The translations under genes were made by a program, and so were the position numbers. From Variovorax sp. SG517 (GTDB lineage: Bacteria > Pseudomonadota > Gammaproteobacteria > Burkholderiales > Burkholderiaceae_C), in NCBI RefSeq assembly GCF_013376045.1, contig NZ_JABMJG010000010.1, positions 124,001-188,000 on the forward strand: 64,000 bases of DNA, in the 5' to 3' direction. The notes beneath the pieces were generated by a model. The model did not search any database and was not told the origin of the DNA. It saw only the letters and a list, made by a program, of their open reading frames with translations. Positions 17,655-24,943 of the stretch are shown here, in pieces (position 1 is the first letter of the stretch; every line of letters begins with the position of its first letter).

Positions 17655-19060
17655 ACGGTCCCGAAAGAACGCTCCGGCGTGCCGCGCAGGTGCAGGCCGA
17701 CGTGCACGTGCCGGTCGCCATCGTCGGCGGCGGGGCCTGCGGGCTCACGGCGGCGCTGATGCTGGCCGACGCGGGAGTGGACTGCGTGGTGTTGGAGCGC
17801 GATGCGCTGCCGAGCGGATCGACCGCACTCTCGTCGGGCTTCATTCCCGCTCCCGGCACGCGCACGCAGCGCGAACATGGCGTGGCCGACGACAGCGCCG
17901 GGCGCTTCGCCGCCGACATCCAGGCCAAGGCGCACGGCCGCGCGGCGCCTGCGCTGGTCGAGGCGTACGCCGGCGCCATCGGCCCTGCGCTCGATGCGCT
18001 GCAGGCGCGCCACAGCCTCGACTGGATCCTGCTCGACGGCTTTCTCTATCCCGGCCACAGCGTGCATCGCATGCACGCGCTGCCGCAGAAGACCGGCGCC
18101 GCGCTCATGGCGGCGCTGCTCGCTGCGGTCGAGGCGGCGGGCATCCCAGTGCTGACGCAGGCGGTGGTCGACACGCTGGTGCTCGATGAACACGACCGGG
18201 CGGTCGGCGTTGACTACCTGCGCCCCGACGGCCGGCGCGAAACGCTGGGCTGCGACGCGCTGCTGCTGGCATGCAACGGCTTCGGCGGCAACGCGCAGAT
18301 GGTTCGCGCGCTGCTGCCCGAGATGGGCGAGGCCGCCTTCGGCGGGCACGCGGGCAACGACGGCAGCGCGATCCTCTGGGGAACGGCGCTGGGCGCACGG
18401 CTGCGCGACCTAAGCGGCTACCAGGGCCACGGCTCGTGGGTCACGCCCCAGGGAGCGCTGATGTCGTGGGCCGTGATGATGGAAGGCGGCGTGCAGCTCA
18501 ACTGCGAAGGCCGCCGCTTCCACGACGAGACCCAGGGCTACTCCGAAGCTGCGGTGCACGTGCTCGCGCAGCCGGGCGGCATCGCCTGGAACGTGTTCGA
18601 CGCGCCGCTGCTCGCACTGGCGCGCGGCTTCCCCGATTTCTGCGAAGCCGAGGCGGCCGGTGCGCTGCGCCGCTGCGACTCGGTGGCCGCGCTGGCCGAG
18701 TGCATCGGCTGCGAAGTCCATGTTCTGCAGGCCACGCTCGACGGGATGCGCGCAGGTGCCGCTCCCGTCGGCCGCGTGTTCGCGCGCGGCCTCGAAGCGC
18801 CGTACTTCGCCGTCAAGGTGACGGGCGCGCTCTTCCACACCCAGGGCGGCCTCGACACCGCGCCCGACATGCGCGTGCTGCGCCAGGACGGCACGCCGCT
18901 GCTCAACCTGCTGGCTGCGGGCGGCGCGGCCGGCGGCGTGTCGGGCGACGCGGTGTGGGGCTACCTCTCCGGCAACGGCCTGCTGAGCGCCGTCGCCGGC
19001 GGCTACATCGCGGCGCGCACCGCCGCCGCACTCGTTGCACACAAGGAGGCGTCCGCATGA
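17651..19060 (+). CDS. FAD-dependent dehydrogenase/fumarate reductase flavoprotein family
   Basis: 469 residues. The Rossmann FAD motif is VAIVGGGACGLTAALMLADAGVDCVVLERD (near residue 20), followed by a TALSSGFIPAPGT segment, and a C-terminal FAD segment (GGVSGDAVWGYLSGNGLLSAVAGG). This is the family of soluble fumarate reductase flavoproteins, tricarballylate dehydrogenase (TcuA) and 3-ketosteroid dehydrogenases. No signal peptide or haem domain is visible, so it is cytoplasmic. In this operon it could interconvert a succinate-type and a maleate/fumarate-type diacid. Overlaps the flanking genes at both ends. Confidence 0.85.
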   Translation: MNGPERTLRRAAQVQADVHVPVAIVGGGACGLTAALMLADAGVDCVVLERDALPSGSTALSSGFIPAPGTRTQREHGVADDSAGRFAADIQAKAHGRAAPALVEAYAGAIGPALDALQARHSLDWILLDGFLYPGHSVHRMHALPQKTGAALMAALLAAVEAAGIPVLTQAVVDTLVLDEHDRAVGVDYLRPDGRRETLGCDALLLACNGFGGNAQMVRALLPEMGEAAFGGHAGNDGSAILWGTALGARLRDLSGYQGHGSWVTPQGALMSWAVMMEGGVQLNCEGRRFHDETQGYSEAAVHVLAQPGGIAWNVFDAPLLALARGFPDFCEAEAAGALRRCDSVAALAECIGCEVHVLQATLDGMRAGAAPVGRVFARGLEAPYFAVKVTGALFHTQGGLDTAPDMRVLRQDGTPLLNLLAAGGAAGGVSGDAVWGYLSGNGLLSAVAGGYIAARTAAALVAHKEASA

Positions 19061-19920
19061 CGACCCACGATTTCAAGACCCGGCTCGCGCGCAACGACAT
19101 CGTGCTGGCCCCTGGCGTGTACGACGCGCTGAGCGCGCTGGTGGCCGAGCAGGCCGGCTTCGAGACGCTCTACCTGTCGGGCGCGTCCATCGCCTACACC
19201 CGCCTGGGCCGCTCCGACATCGGCCTGACTACCTTCACCGAAGTGGCCGACACGCTGGCACGCATCACCGAGCGGGTGGCGCTGCCGGTGATCGTCGATG
19301 CGGACACCGGCTTCGGCAACGCGCTGAACACGCAGCGCACCGTGCGCGGCTTCGAGCGCGCGGGCGCGGCGATGGTGCAGATCGAGGACCAGACCTTTCC
19401 CAAGCGCTGCGGGCACCTCGACGGCAAGGCCGTGGTGCCCGAGCGCGAGATGGTCGGCAAGCTCAAGGCCGCGCTGGACGCGCGCGCCTCCAGCCATACC
19501 CTGATCCTCGCGCGCACCGATGCGGTGGCGGTCGAAGGCCTGGAGGCCGCGCTCGACCGCGCCGAGGCATACCTCGAATGCGGCGTGGACGCCCTGTTCA
19601 TCGAGGCACTGCGCTCGCCCGAGCAGGTGGACGCCGCCTGCAGCCGCTTCGCGCATCGCGTGCCGCTGCTGGCCAACATGGTCGAGGGCGGCAAGACGCC
19701 GATCCAGGACGCCGATGCGCTGCAGCGGCATGGCTTTCGCATCGCCATCTTCCCCGGCGGCACGGCGCGCGCGGTGGTGCACACGCTGCAGGGCTACTAC
19801 GCCAGCCTGCACCGGCACCGCACCACGCAGCCATGGCGGGCGCAGATGCTGGACTTCGACGCGCTCAACGAAGTGATCGGCACACCCGAGCTGATGCTCG
19901 AAGGCCGCAAGTACGAGTAG
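19057..19920 (+). CDS. Isocitrate lyase/PEP mutase superfamily lyase
   Basis: 287 residues; SD AAGGAGG precedes the ATG, which overlaps the preceding stop. Signature elements are LAPGVYDALSALVAE, metal-binding DADTGFGN (81-88), IEDQ and the PKRCGH loop (115-120) carrying the cysteine of carbon-carbon lyases. This subfamily includes 2-methylisocitrate lyase, 2,3-dimethylmalate lyase and petal-death-type substituted malate/oxaloacetate lyases. As the last gene of the operon it probably cleaves the hydrated diacid to pyruvate (or a 2-oxoacid) plus a carboxylate. The LysR gene downstream is convergent. Confidence 0.88.
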   Translation: MTTHDFKTRLARNDIVLAPGVYDALSALVAEQAGFETLYLSGASIAYTRLGRSDIGLTTFTEVADTLARITERVALPVIVDADTGFGNALNTQRTVRGFERAGAAMVQIEDQTFPKRCGHLDGKAVVPEREMVGKLKAALDARASSHTLILARTDAVAVEGLEAALDRAEAYLECGVDALFIEALRSPEQVDAACSRFAHRVPLLANMVEGGKTPIQDADALQRHGFRIAIFPGGTARAVVHTLQGYYASLHRHRTTQPWRAQMLDFDALNEVIGTPELMLEGRKYE

Positions 19921-19935
19921 GCAGCAGCTGCCGCT

Positions 19936-20823
19936 TCAGCGCAGCACGCGGATCAGCTCGTCGTACACCAGCCGCACGCGCGCCGGCACCGGTGCGCGCT
20001 GCGAGCGGTAGACGTGGATCGGCCAGGGCTCCGGCGCCTCGGCCTCCAGCACCTCCACGAGCTCGCCCGATTGCAGCAGGGGCTCGGCCAGCGGGGCCAC
20101 GAGCTGGCCGAAGCCCAGGCCCGCGCGCACTGCCGCGCATTCGGCATCGACGTCGTCGGTGACGAAGGCCGGCGCGGCCACCGGCACCTGCCGCCCCTTG
20201 CTGAAGAACCACGACCAGGGGCGGCCCGAGCTGCGGTCCATCAGCGCGGTGAGCGGAAAGCCGGGCAGCGCATCGAGGCTCTCCGGAATGCCGGTGCGCT
20301 CGATCAGCGCGGGCGCCGCCACCACGTAGAGGCGCATCCTGCCGACGGTGCGGGCGACGAAGCGCGCATCGCGGATGGGGCCCGCGCGCACGCCGATGTC
20401 GATCTGCTCGTCGACCACGTCGGCATGGCTCTCCGAGAGCCGCAGATCGAGCACCAGGCCGGGGTGCGCAGCCAGCATCGGCGCGAGCGCCTGCGGGATC
20501 AGCCGGCGGCCGAACACGTTGGGTGCGGTCACGCGCACCGTGCCCGCGTGCTGCGACAGCGCGCGCCGGTCGGTGCGATGGAACAGTGCGTCGACGCCGC
20601 CCACCGCGGCACGCGCACGCTGCGCAAGCTGCCGGCCGAAATCGGTGAGCTGCACGCCGCGCGTGCTGCGGTGGAAGAGGGGCTCGCCCAGTTCCTCCTC
20701 GAGCTCGCGCACCGCGCGCGTCACCACCTGCGGCGACACCGACAGGCGCACGGCCGCTTCGCGGAAGTTGGAGGCATCGGCGGCGGTGAAGAAGACGCGC
20801 AGCGCCTCGAGGCGATTGGACAT
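19936..20823 (-). CDS. LysR family transcriptional regulator
   Basis: 295 residues from ATG 20823, which has AGGA seven bases upstream; the open frame extends 23 codons further but without support. N-terminal HTH of LysR type (LEALRVFFTAADASNFREAAVRLSVSPQVVTRAVRELEEELGEPLF), then a periplasmic-binding-like effector domain. This group (VTAPNVFGRR, EPWPIHVYRS) usually controls a divergent oxidoreductase. It is divergent from an SDR gene starting at 20946, its likely target, and convergent with the lyase gene that ends at 19920. Confidence 0.92.
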   Translation of the reverse strand: MSNRLEALRVFFTAADASNFREAAVRLSVSPQVVTRAVRELEEELGEPLFHRSTRGVQLTDFGRQLAQRARAAVGGVDALFHRTDRRALSQHAGTVRVTAPNVFGRRLIPQALAPMLAAHPGLVLDLRLSESHADVVDEQIDIGVRAGPIRDARFVARTVGRMRLYVVAAPALIERTGIPESLDALPGFPLTALMDRSSGRPWSWFFSKGRQVPVAAPAFVTDDVDAECAAVRAGLGFGQLVAPLAEPLLQSGELVEVLEAEAPEPWPIHVYRSQRAPVPARVRLVYDELIRVLR

Positions 20824-20945
20824 GGAGTGTTCCTGGAAGAGGAATTCTGAAGTCGCCAGAGTTTCATTTACTGGAACGCGTGGATTTTCCACACTGCATG
20901 CACTTCTTCAACACCTCGTTCAATCCACCCGAAAGGAATTTCTCC

Positions 20946-21704
20946 ATGACATCCATTCAAGACAACATCAAGGGCAAGGTCGCCATCGTCACCGGCGCGA
21001 GCAGCGGGCTCGGCGAATCGACGGCGCGCCACCTGGCCGCGCGCGGCGCGAAGGTGGTGCTGGCGGCGCGCCGCACCGACCGGCTCGACAAGCTCGTCGC
21101 CGAGATCCGCGAAGCAGGCGGCGAAGCCATCGCCGTGGCCACCGACGTGGCGAAGCGCGCCGACCTCGACAAGCTCGCCCAGGCCACCGTCGAGGCCTTC
21201 GGCCGCATCGACGTGCTGGTCAACAACGCAGGCGTGATGCCGCTGTCGCCCATCCAAAAGCTCAAGGTCGACGAGTGGGACCGCACCATCGACGTCAACA
21301 TCAAGGGCGTGCTCTACGGTATCGCCGCTGTGCTGCCGCGCATGCAGGCGCAGGGAAGCGGGCACATCGTCAACATCGCGTCCATCGCCGGGCTGAAGGT
21401 GTTCACGCCCATCGGCACCGTCTACAGCGCGACCAAGCACGCGGTGCGCGCCATCTCCGAGGGCCTGCGCGTGGAGGTGGGCAACAGCGGTGTGCGCGTG
21501 ACGATCGTGTCGCCCGGCGCGGTGGAGTCGGAGCTCAAGTTCGGCAGCACCGACGCGGAGAGCGCCGCCGGCGTGCAGGCGTTCTACGAAGCCAGCCAGA
21601 TCCCCGCCGATTCGGTGGCGCGCGCCGTGGTCTACGCGGTGGAGCAGCCGGCCGATGTGGACATCAACGAGGTCGTGCTGCGGCCTGTGTCGCAGGAGTT
21701 CTGA
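20946..21704 (+). CDS. SDR family oxidoreductase, LysR-linked
   Basis: 252 residues from ATG 20946 (AAAGGAA upstream). Classical SDR: TGASSGLGESTARHLAARG, VLAARRTDRL (basic residues suggest NADP), NNAGVMPLSP, catalytic Ser in NIASIAGLK, YSATKHA active site. The C-terminal region (VVYAVEQPADVDINEVVLRP) is typical of the YdfG/clavaldehyde-dehydrogenase-like group. The divergent LysR gene 122 bp away probably regulates it. Substrate unknown. Confidence 0.92.
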   Translation: MTSIQDNIKGKVAIVTGASSGLGESTARHLAARGAKVVLAARRTDRLDKLVAEIREAGGEAIAVATDVAKRADLDKLAQATVEAFGRIDVLVNNAGVMPLSPIQKLKVDEWDRTIDVNIKGVLYGIAAVLPRMQAQGSGHIVNIASIAGLKVFTPIGTVYSATKHAVRAISEGLRVEVGNSGVRVTIVSPGAVESELKFGSTDAESAAGVQAFYEASQIPADSVARAVVYAVEQPADVDINEVVLRPVSQEF

Positions 21705-21767
21705 GCCGGCCCTGAAAGCAAAAGAGATGCGGGACGGACCCGATGGCGGTCCGATCCGCCTCGATTA

Positions 21768-21834
21768 ACCTTCAATAACTGAAGGTCAATTCGCGGCCCC
21801 AGGTGGAAAGCCCTGCAAAATAGAACGACCGTTC
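21768..21834. promoter_or_regulatory. Two palindromes upstream of the TetR gene
   Basis: ACCTTCA-ATAAC-TGAAGGT (21768-21786) and GAACG-AC-CGTTC (21823-21834) lie 23-89 bases before the TetR ATG. The second resembles many TetR-family operators (CG-rich, 5-bp arms, 2-base centre). Autoregulation and control of the downstream fatty acid genes are inferred. Confidence 0.5.
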
Positions 21835-21856
21835 GTTTTTGCATGGAAATTCCACG

Positions 21857-22546
21857 ATGACCGCAGCAGCCGTTCCCGCCAAGCCCGCGCGCGCCGCCCA
21901 GAAGGGGCAGCAGACCAAGGCCGTCATCGTCGACGCGGCGCTGGCGCTGGCCGCGCAGATCGGCCTGGAAGGCCTGTCGATCGGCGCCGTGGCCGAGATC
22001 ACCAAGATGAGCAAGTCGGGCGTCTTCGCCCACTTCGGCTCGCGCGAGGAGCTCCAGATCTCGGTGGTGCGCGAATACCACGCGCGCTTCGAGCAGGAAG
22101 TGTTCTTCCCCGCATTGAAAGCGCCGCGCGGCCTGCCGCGCCTGCGCGCCATGTTCGCCAACTGGATGAAGCGCACCTCGACCGAGATCGACTCGGGCTG
22201 CATCTACATCAGCGGCGCTTCCGAATTCGACGACCGCCCGGGCCCGGTGCGCGACGCGCTGGTCGAGTCGGTCAGCATCTGGCAGGCGGCCGTGCTGCGC
22301 GCCATCGTGCAGTCGCAGAGCGAAGGCCACCTGCGCGCCGACGCCGATGAGCGCCAGGTGGCGTTCGAGATCCATGGCCTGATCCTCGCGCTGCACTACG
22401 AAGCCCGTTTCCTGCAGGTGCCCGGCTCCATCGGCCGCGCCAACGTCGGCTTCGACAACATCCTCGCGCGCGCCGCCACGCCCGACGCGCCGAAACCCGA
22501 AGCGGCCGCCGCCCCCGCGGCACGCCGCCTCAAGACCGTGCGCTGA
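21857..22546 (+). CDS. TetR family transcriptional regulator
   Basis: 229 residues from ATG 21857; a TTG six codons earlier is possible. The N-terminal HTH contains GLSIGAVAEITKMSKSGVFAHFGSREEL, and the C-terminal domain is typical of regulators next to acyl-CoA dehydrogenases. An alanine- and proline-rich tail ends RRLKTVR. It sits 76 bp upstream of the acyl-CoA dehydrogenase gene on the same strand, so it probably represses the beta-oxidation operon and responds to an acyl-CoA. Confidence 0.9.
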   Translation: MTAAAVPAKPARAAQKGQQTKAVIVDAALALAAQIGLEGLSIGAVAEITKMSKSGVFAHFGSREELQISVVREYHARFEQEVFFPALKAPRGLPRLRAMFANWMKRTSTEIDSGCIYISGASEFDDRPGPVRDALVESVSIWQAAVLRAIVQSQSEGHLRADADERQVAFEIHGLILALHYEARFLQVPGSIGRANVGFDNILARAATPDAPKPEAAAAPAARRLKTVR

Positions 22547-22622
22547 CCGAAGCCGCGCGGCTCGTACCTTTTTCGTTTTCCCTTTTTCTTTTTCTATCTA
22601 GCTTCGACCAGGAGAGTTCCGG

Positions 22623-24419
22623 ATGCCTACCTACAACCCCCCCGTACGCGACATGCAGTTCGTGCTGCACGAAGTGCTCAACGTCGCCGAGGAACTCAAG
22701 GCGCTTCCGGCCCATGCCGAGACCGACGCCGACACCATCAACGCGGTGATCGAGGAGGCCGGCAAGTTCGCTGCCGAGGTGACCTTCCCGCTCAACATCA
22801 GCGGCGACGAGGAAGGCTGCACGCTCGACAAGAACACGCATGAAGTGAAGACGCCCAAGGGCTTCAAGGAAGCCTATGCCAAGTACGTCGAGGGCGGCTG
22901 GCCCGCGCTGTCGTGCGACCCGGCCTTCGGCGGCCAGGGCCTGCCCTTCGTGGTCAACCAGTGCCTGTTCGAGATGCTCAACAGCGCCAACCAGGCCTGG
23001 ACCATGTACCCCGGCCTCTCGCACGGCGCCTATGAAGCGCTCGCCGCGCACGGCACCGACGAGCAGAAGAAGACCTACCTGCCCAAGCTCACCAGCGGCG
23101 AGTGGACCGGCACCATGTGCCTGACCGAGCCGCACTGCGGCACCGACCTGGGCCTGCTGCGCACCAAGGCCGAGCCGCAGCCCGACGGCACCTATCGCAT
23201 CACCGGCAACAAGATCTTCATCTCGGCCGGCGAGCACGACATGACCAGCAACATCATCCACCTGGTGCTGGCACGCCTTCCCGACGCGCCCAAGGGCAGC
23301 AAGGGCATCAGCCTGTTCGTGGTGCCGAAGTTCAAGGTCAAGGCCGACGGCTCGCTGGGCGAGCGCAACCCGATCTTCTGCGCCGGCCTGGAGCACAAGA
23401 TGGGCATCCACGGCAACGCCACCGCGCAGATCGTTATCGAAGGCGCCACCGGTACCCTGGTGGGCGAGCCCAACAAGGGCCTGGCCGCGATGTTCGTGAT
23501 GATGAATGCCGCCCGCCTGGGCGTGGGCAACCAGTCGCTGGGCCTCACGGAAGTGGCCTACCAGAACGCGCTGGCCTACGCCAAGGACCGCATCCAGATG
23601 CGCTCGCTCTCCGGCGTGAAGGCCAAGGACAAGGAAGCCGACCCCATCATCGTGCACCCCGACGTGCGCAAGATGCTGCTCACGGCCAAGGCGTACGCCG
23701 AAGGCGGCCGCGCGCTGCAGATCTTCTGCACGCTGCTGCTCGACAAGGAACACAACCACCCCGACGAGAAGGTGCGCAAGGACTCGGGCGAGCTGGTCGC
23801 GCTGCTGACCCCCATCGTCAAGGCCTTCATCACCGACAACGGCCACATCTCCACCAACGCCTGCATGCAGGTCTTCGGCGGCCATGGCTTCATCAAGGAA
23901 TGGGGCATGGAGCAGTTCGTGCGCGACAACCGCATCAACATGATCTATGAAGGCACCAACACCATCCAGTCGCTGGATCTGCTGGGGCGCAAGGTGCTGG
24001 GCAACAACGGCGCGTCGCTCAAGAAGTTCGGCAAGCTCGTCGCCAGGCTGGTGGAAGAAGAGGGCGTGAACGAGAAGATGGCCGAGTTCATCAACCCGAT
24101 CGCCGGCCTGGGCGACCAGCTCACCAAGTTCACGACCGAGATCGGCTTCAAGGGCTTCCAGAACCCCGACGAAGTGGGCGCCGCCGCGGTGGACTACCTG
24201 CGCGTGGCCGGCCACTTCGTGTTCGGCTACCTGTTCGCCCGCATGGCGCAGGTGGCGCTGCGCGAGATCGCGGCCGGCAACACCGACCCGTTCTACGTCG
24301 CCAAGCTGCAGACCGCGCGCTTCTACTTCGCCAAGCTGTTCCCCGAGACCGCGACGCTGATGCGCACCGCGCGCGCCGGCAGCAAGGTGCTGATGGACAC
24401 CGACGCGGCACTGGCCTGA
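22623..24419 (+). CDS. Acyl-CoA dehydrogenase with C-terminal extension
   Basis: 598 residues; SD AGGAGAG. N-terminal helical domain, the beta domain with MCLTEPHCGTDLGLLRTKA (FAD contact), the C-terminal domain with MQVFGGHGFIKEWGMEQ, and the catalytic Glu in MIYEGTNTIQSLDLLGRK. About 130 extra residues at the C-terminus correspond to the acyl-CoA dehydrogenase C-terminal domain found in long FadE5-like members. FAD-dependent first step of beta-oxidation, probably passing electrons to ETF. First enzyme gene of the operon under the TetR regulator. Confidence 0.94.
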   Translation: MPTYNPPVRDMQFVLHEVLNVAEELKALPAHAETDADTINAVIEEAGKFAAEVTFPLNISGDEEGCTLDKNTHEVKTPKGFKEAYAKYVEGGWPALSCDPAFGGQGLPFVVNQCLFEMLNSANQAWTMYPGLSHGAYEALAAHGTDEQKKTYLPKLTSGEWTGTMCLTEPHCGTDLGLLRTKAEPQPDGTYRITGNKIFISAGEHDMTSNIIHLVLARLPDAPKGSKGISLFVVPKFKVKADGSLGERNPIFCAGLEHKMGIHGNATAQIVIEGATGTLVGEPNKGLAAMFVMMNAARLGVGNQSLGLTEVAYQNALAYAKDRIQMRSLSGVKAKDKEADPIIVHPDVRKMLLTAKAYAEGGRALQIFCTLLLDKEHNHPDEKVRKDSGELVALLTPIVKAFITDNGHISTNACMQVFGGHGFIKEWGMEQFVRDNRINMIYEGTNTIQSLDLLGRKVLGNNGASLKKFGKLVARLVEEEGVNEKMAEFINPIAGLGDQLTKFTTEIGFKGFQNPDEVGAAAVDYLRVAGHFVFGYLFARMAQVALREIAAGNTDPFYVAKLQTARFYFAKLFPETATLMRTARAGSKVLMDTDAALA

Positions 24420-24463
24420 AGCCGCGAGTCCTTCCTCAACCGACACTCAACCTGGAACCGCTC

Positions 24464-24907
24464 ATGAAAGCTACGCTTGCAGCCGTCCTGTTCACCGTCA
24501 CCGCCGCCTCCGCCATGGCGCAAGGCGCGGGCATCACGCCGGTGGGCCTGTGGCGCAACGTCGACGACAAGACCGGCGAGGTCAAGGCCGAGATCCGCAT
24601 CGCCGAGACCAACGGCGCGCTGAACGGCCGCATCGAGAAGTCGTTGAAGAAGGACACCAAGGCCGACGCGGTCTGCGAGGAATGCAGCGACGACCGCAAG
24701 GGCAAGCCCATCGCGGGCCTGGAGATCATCCGCGGCGGCAAGAAGGCCGAGGGCAAGGACGTCTGGGAAGGCGGAAAGATCCTCGACCCCGAGAACGGCA
24801 AGGAATACCGCGCGAGCTTCACGCCCGTCGATGGCGGCAAGAAGCTCGAAGTGCGCGGCTACCTCGGCCCCTTCTGGCGCACCCAAACCTGGAACCGTGT
24901 GCAGTAA
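24464..24907 (+). CDS. DUF2147 family exported protein
   Basis: 147 residues. A signal peptide (MKATLAAVLFTVTAASAMAQ) is followed by the DUF2147 beta domain: GLWRNVDDKTGEVKAEIRI, IEKSLKK and WEGGKILDPENGKEYRA with the terminal YLGPFWRTQTW motif. Two closely spaced cysteines (CEEC) are conserved in the family. Function is unknown; members resemble lipocalin/FABP-like folds and are often beside fatty acid genes, as here. Located between the acyl-CoA dehydrogenase and the FadB-type gene. Confidence 0.88.
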   Translation: MKATLAAVLFTVTAASAMAQGAGITPVGLWRNVDDKTGEVKAEIRIAETNGALNGRIEKSLKKDTKADAVCEECSDDRKGKPIAGLEIIRGGKKAEGKDVWEGGKILDPENGKEYRASFTPVDGGKKLEVRGYLGPFWRTQTWNRVQ

Positions 24908-24943
24908 GCGGCGCACGACTTTCCACAACTCATACCAATCAAC

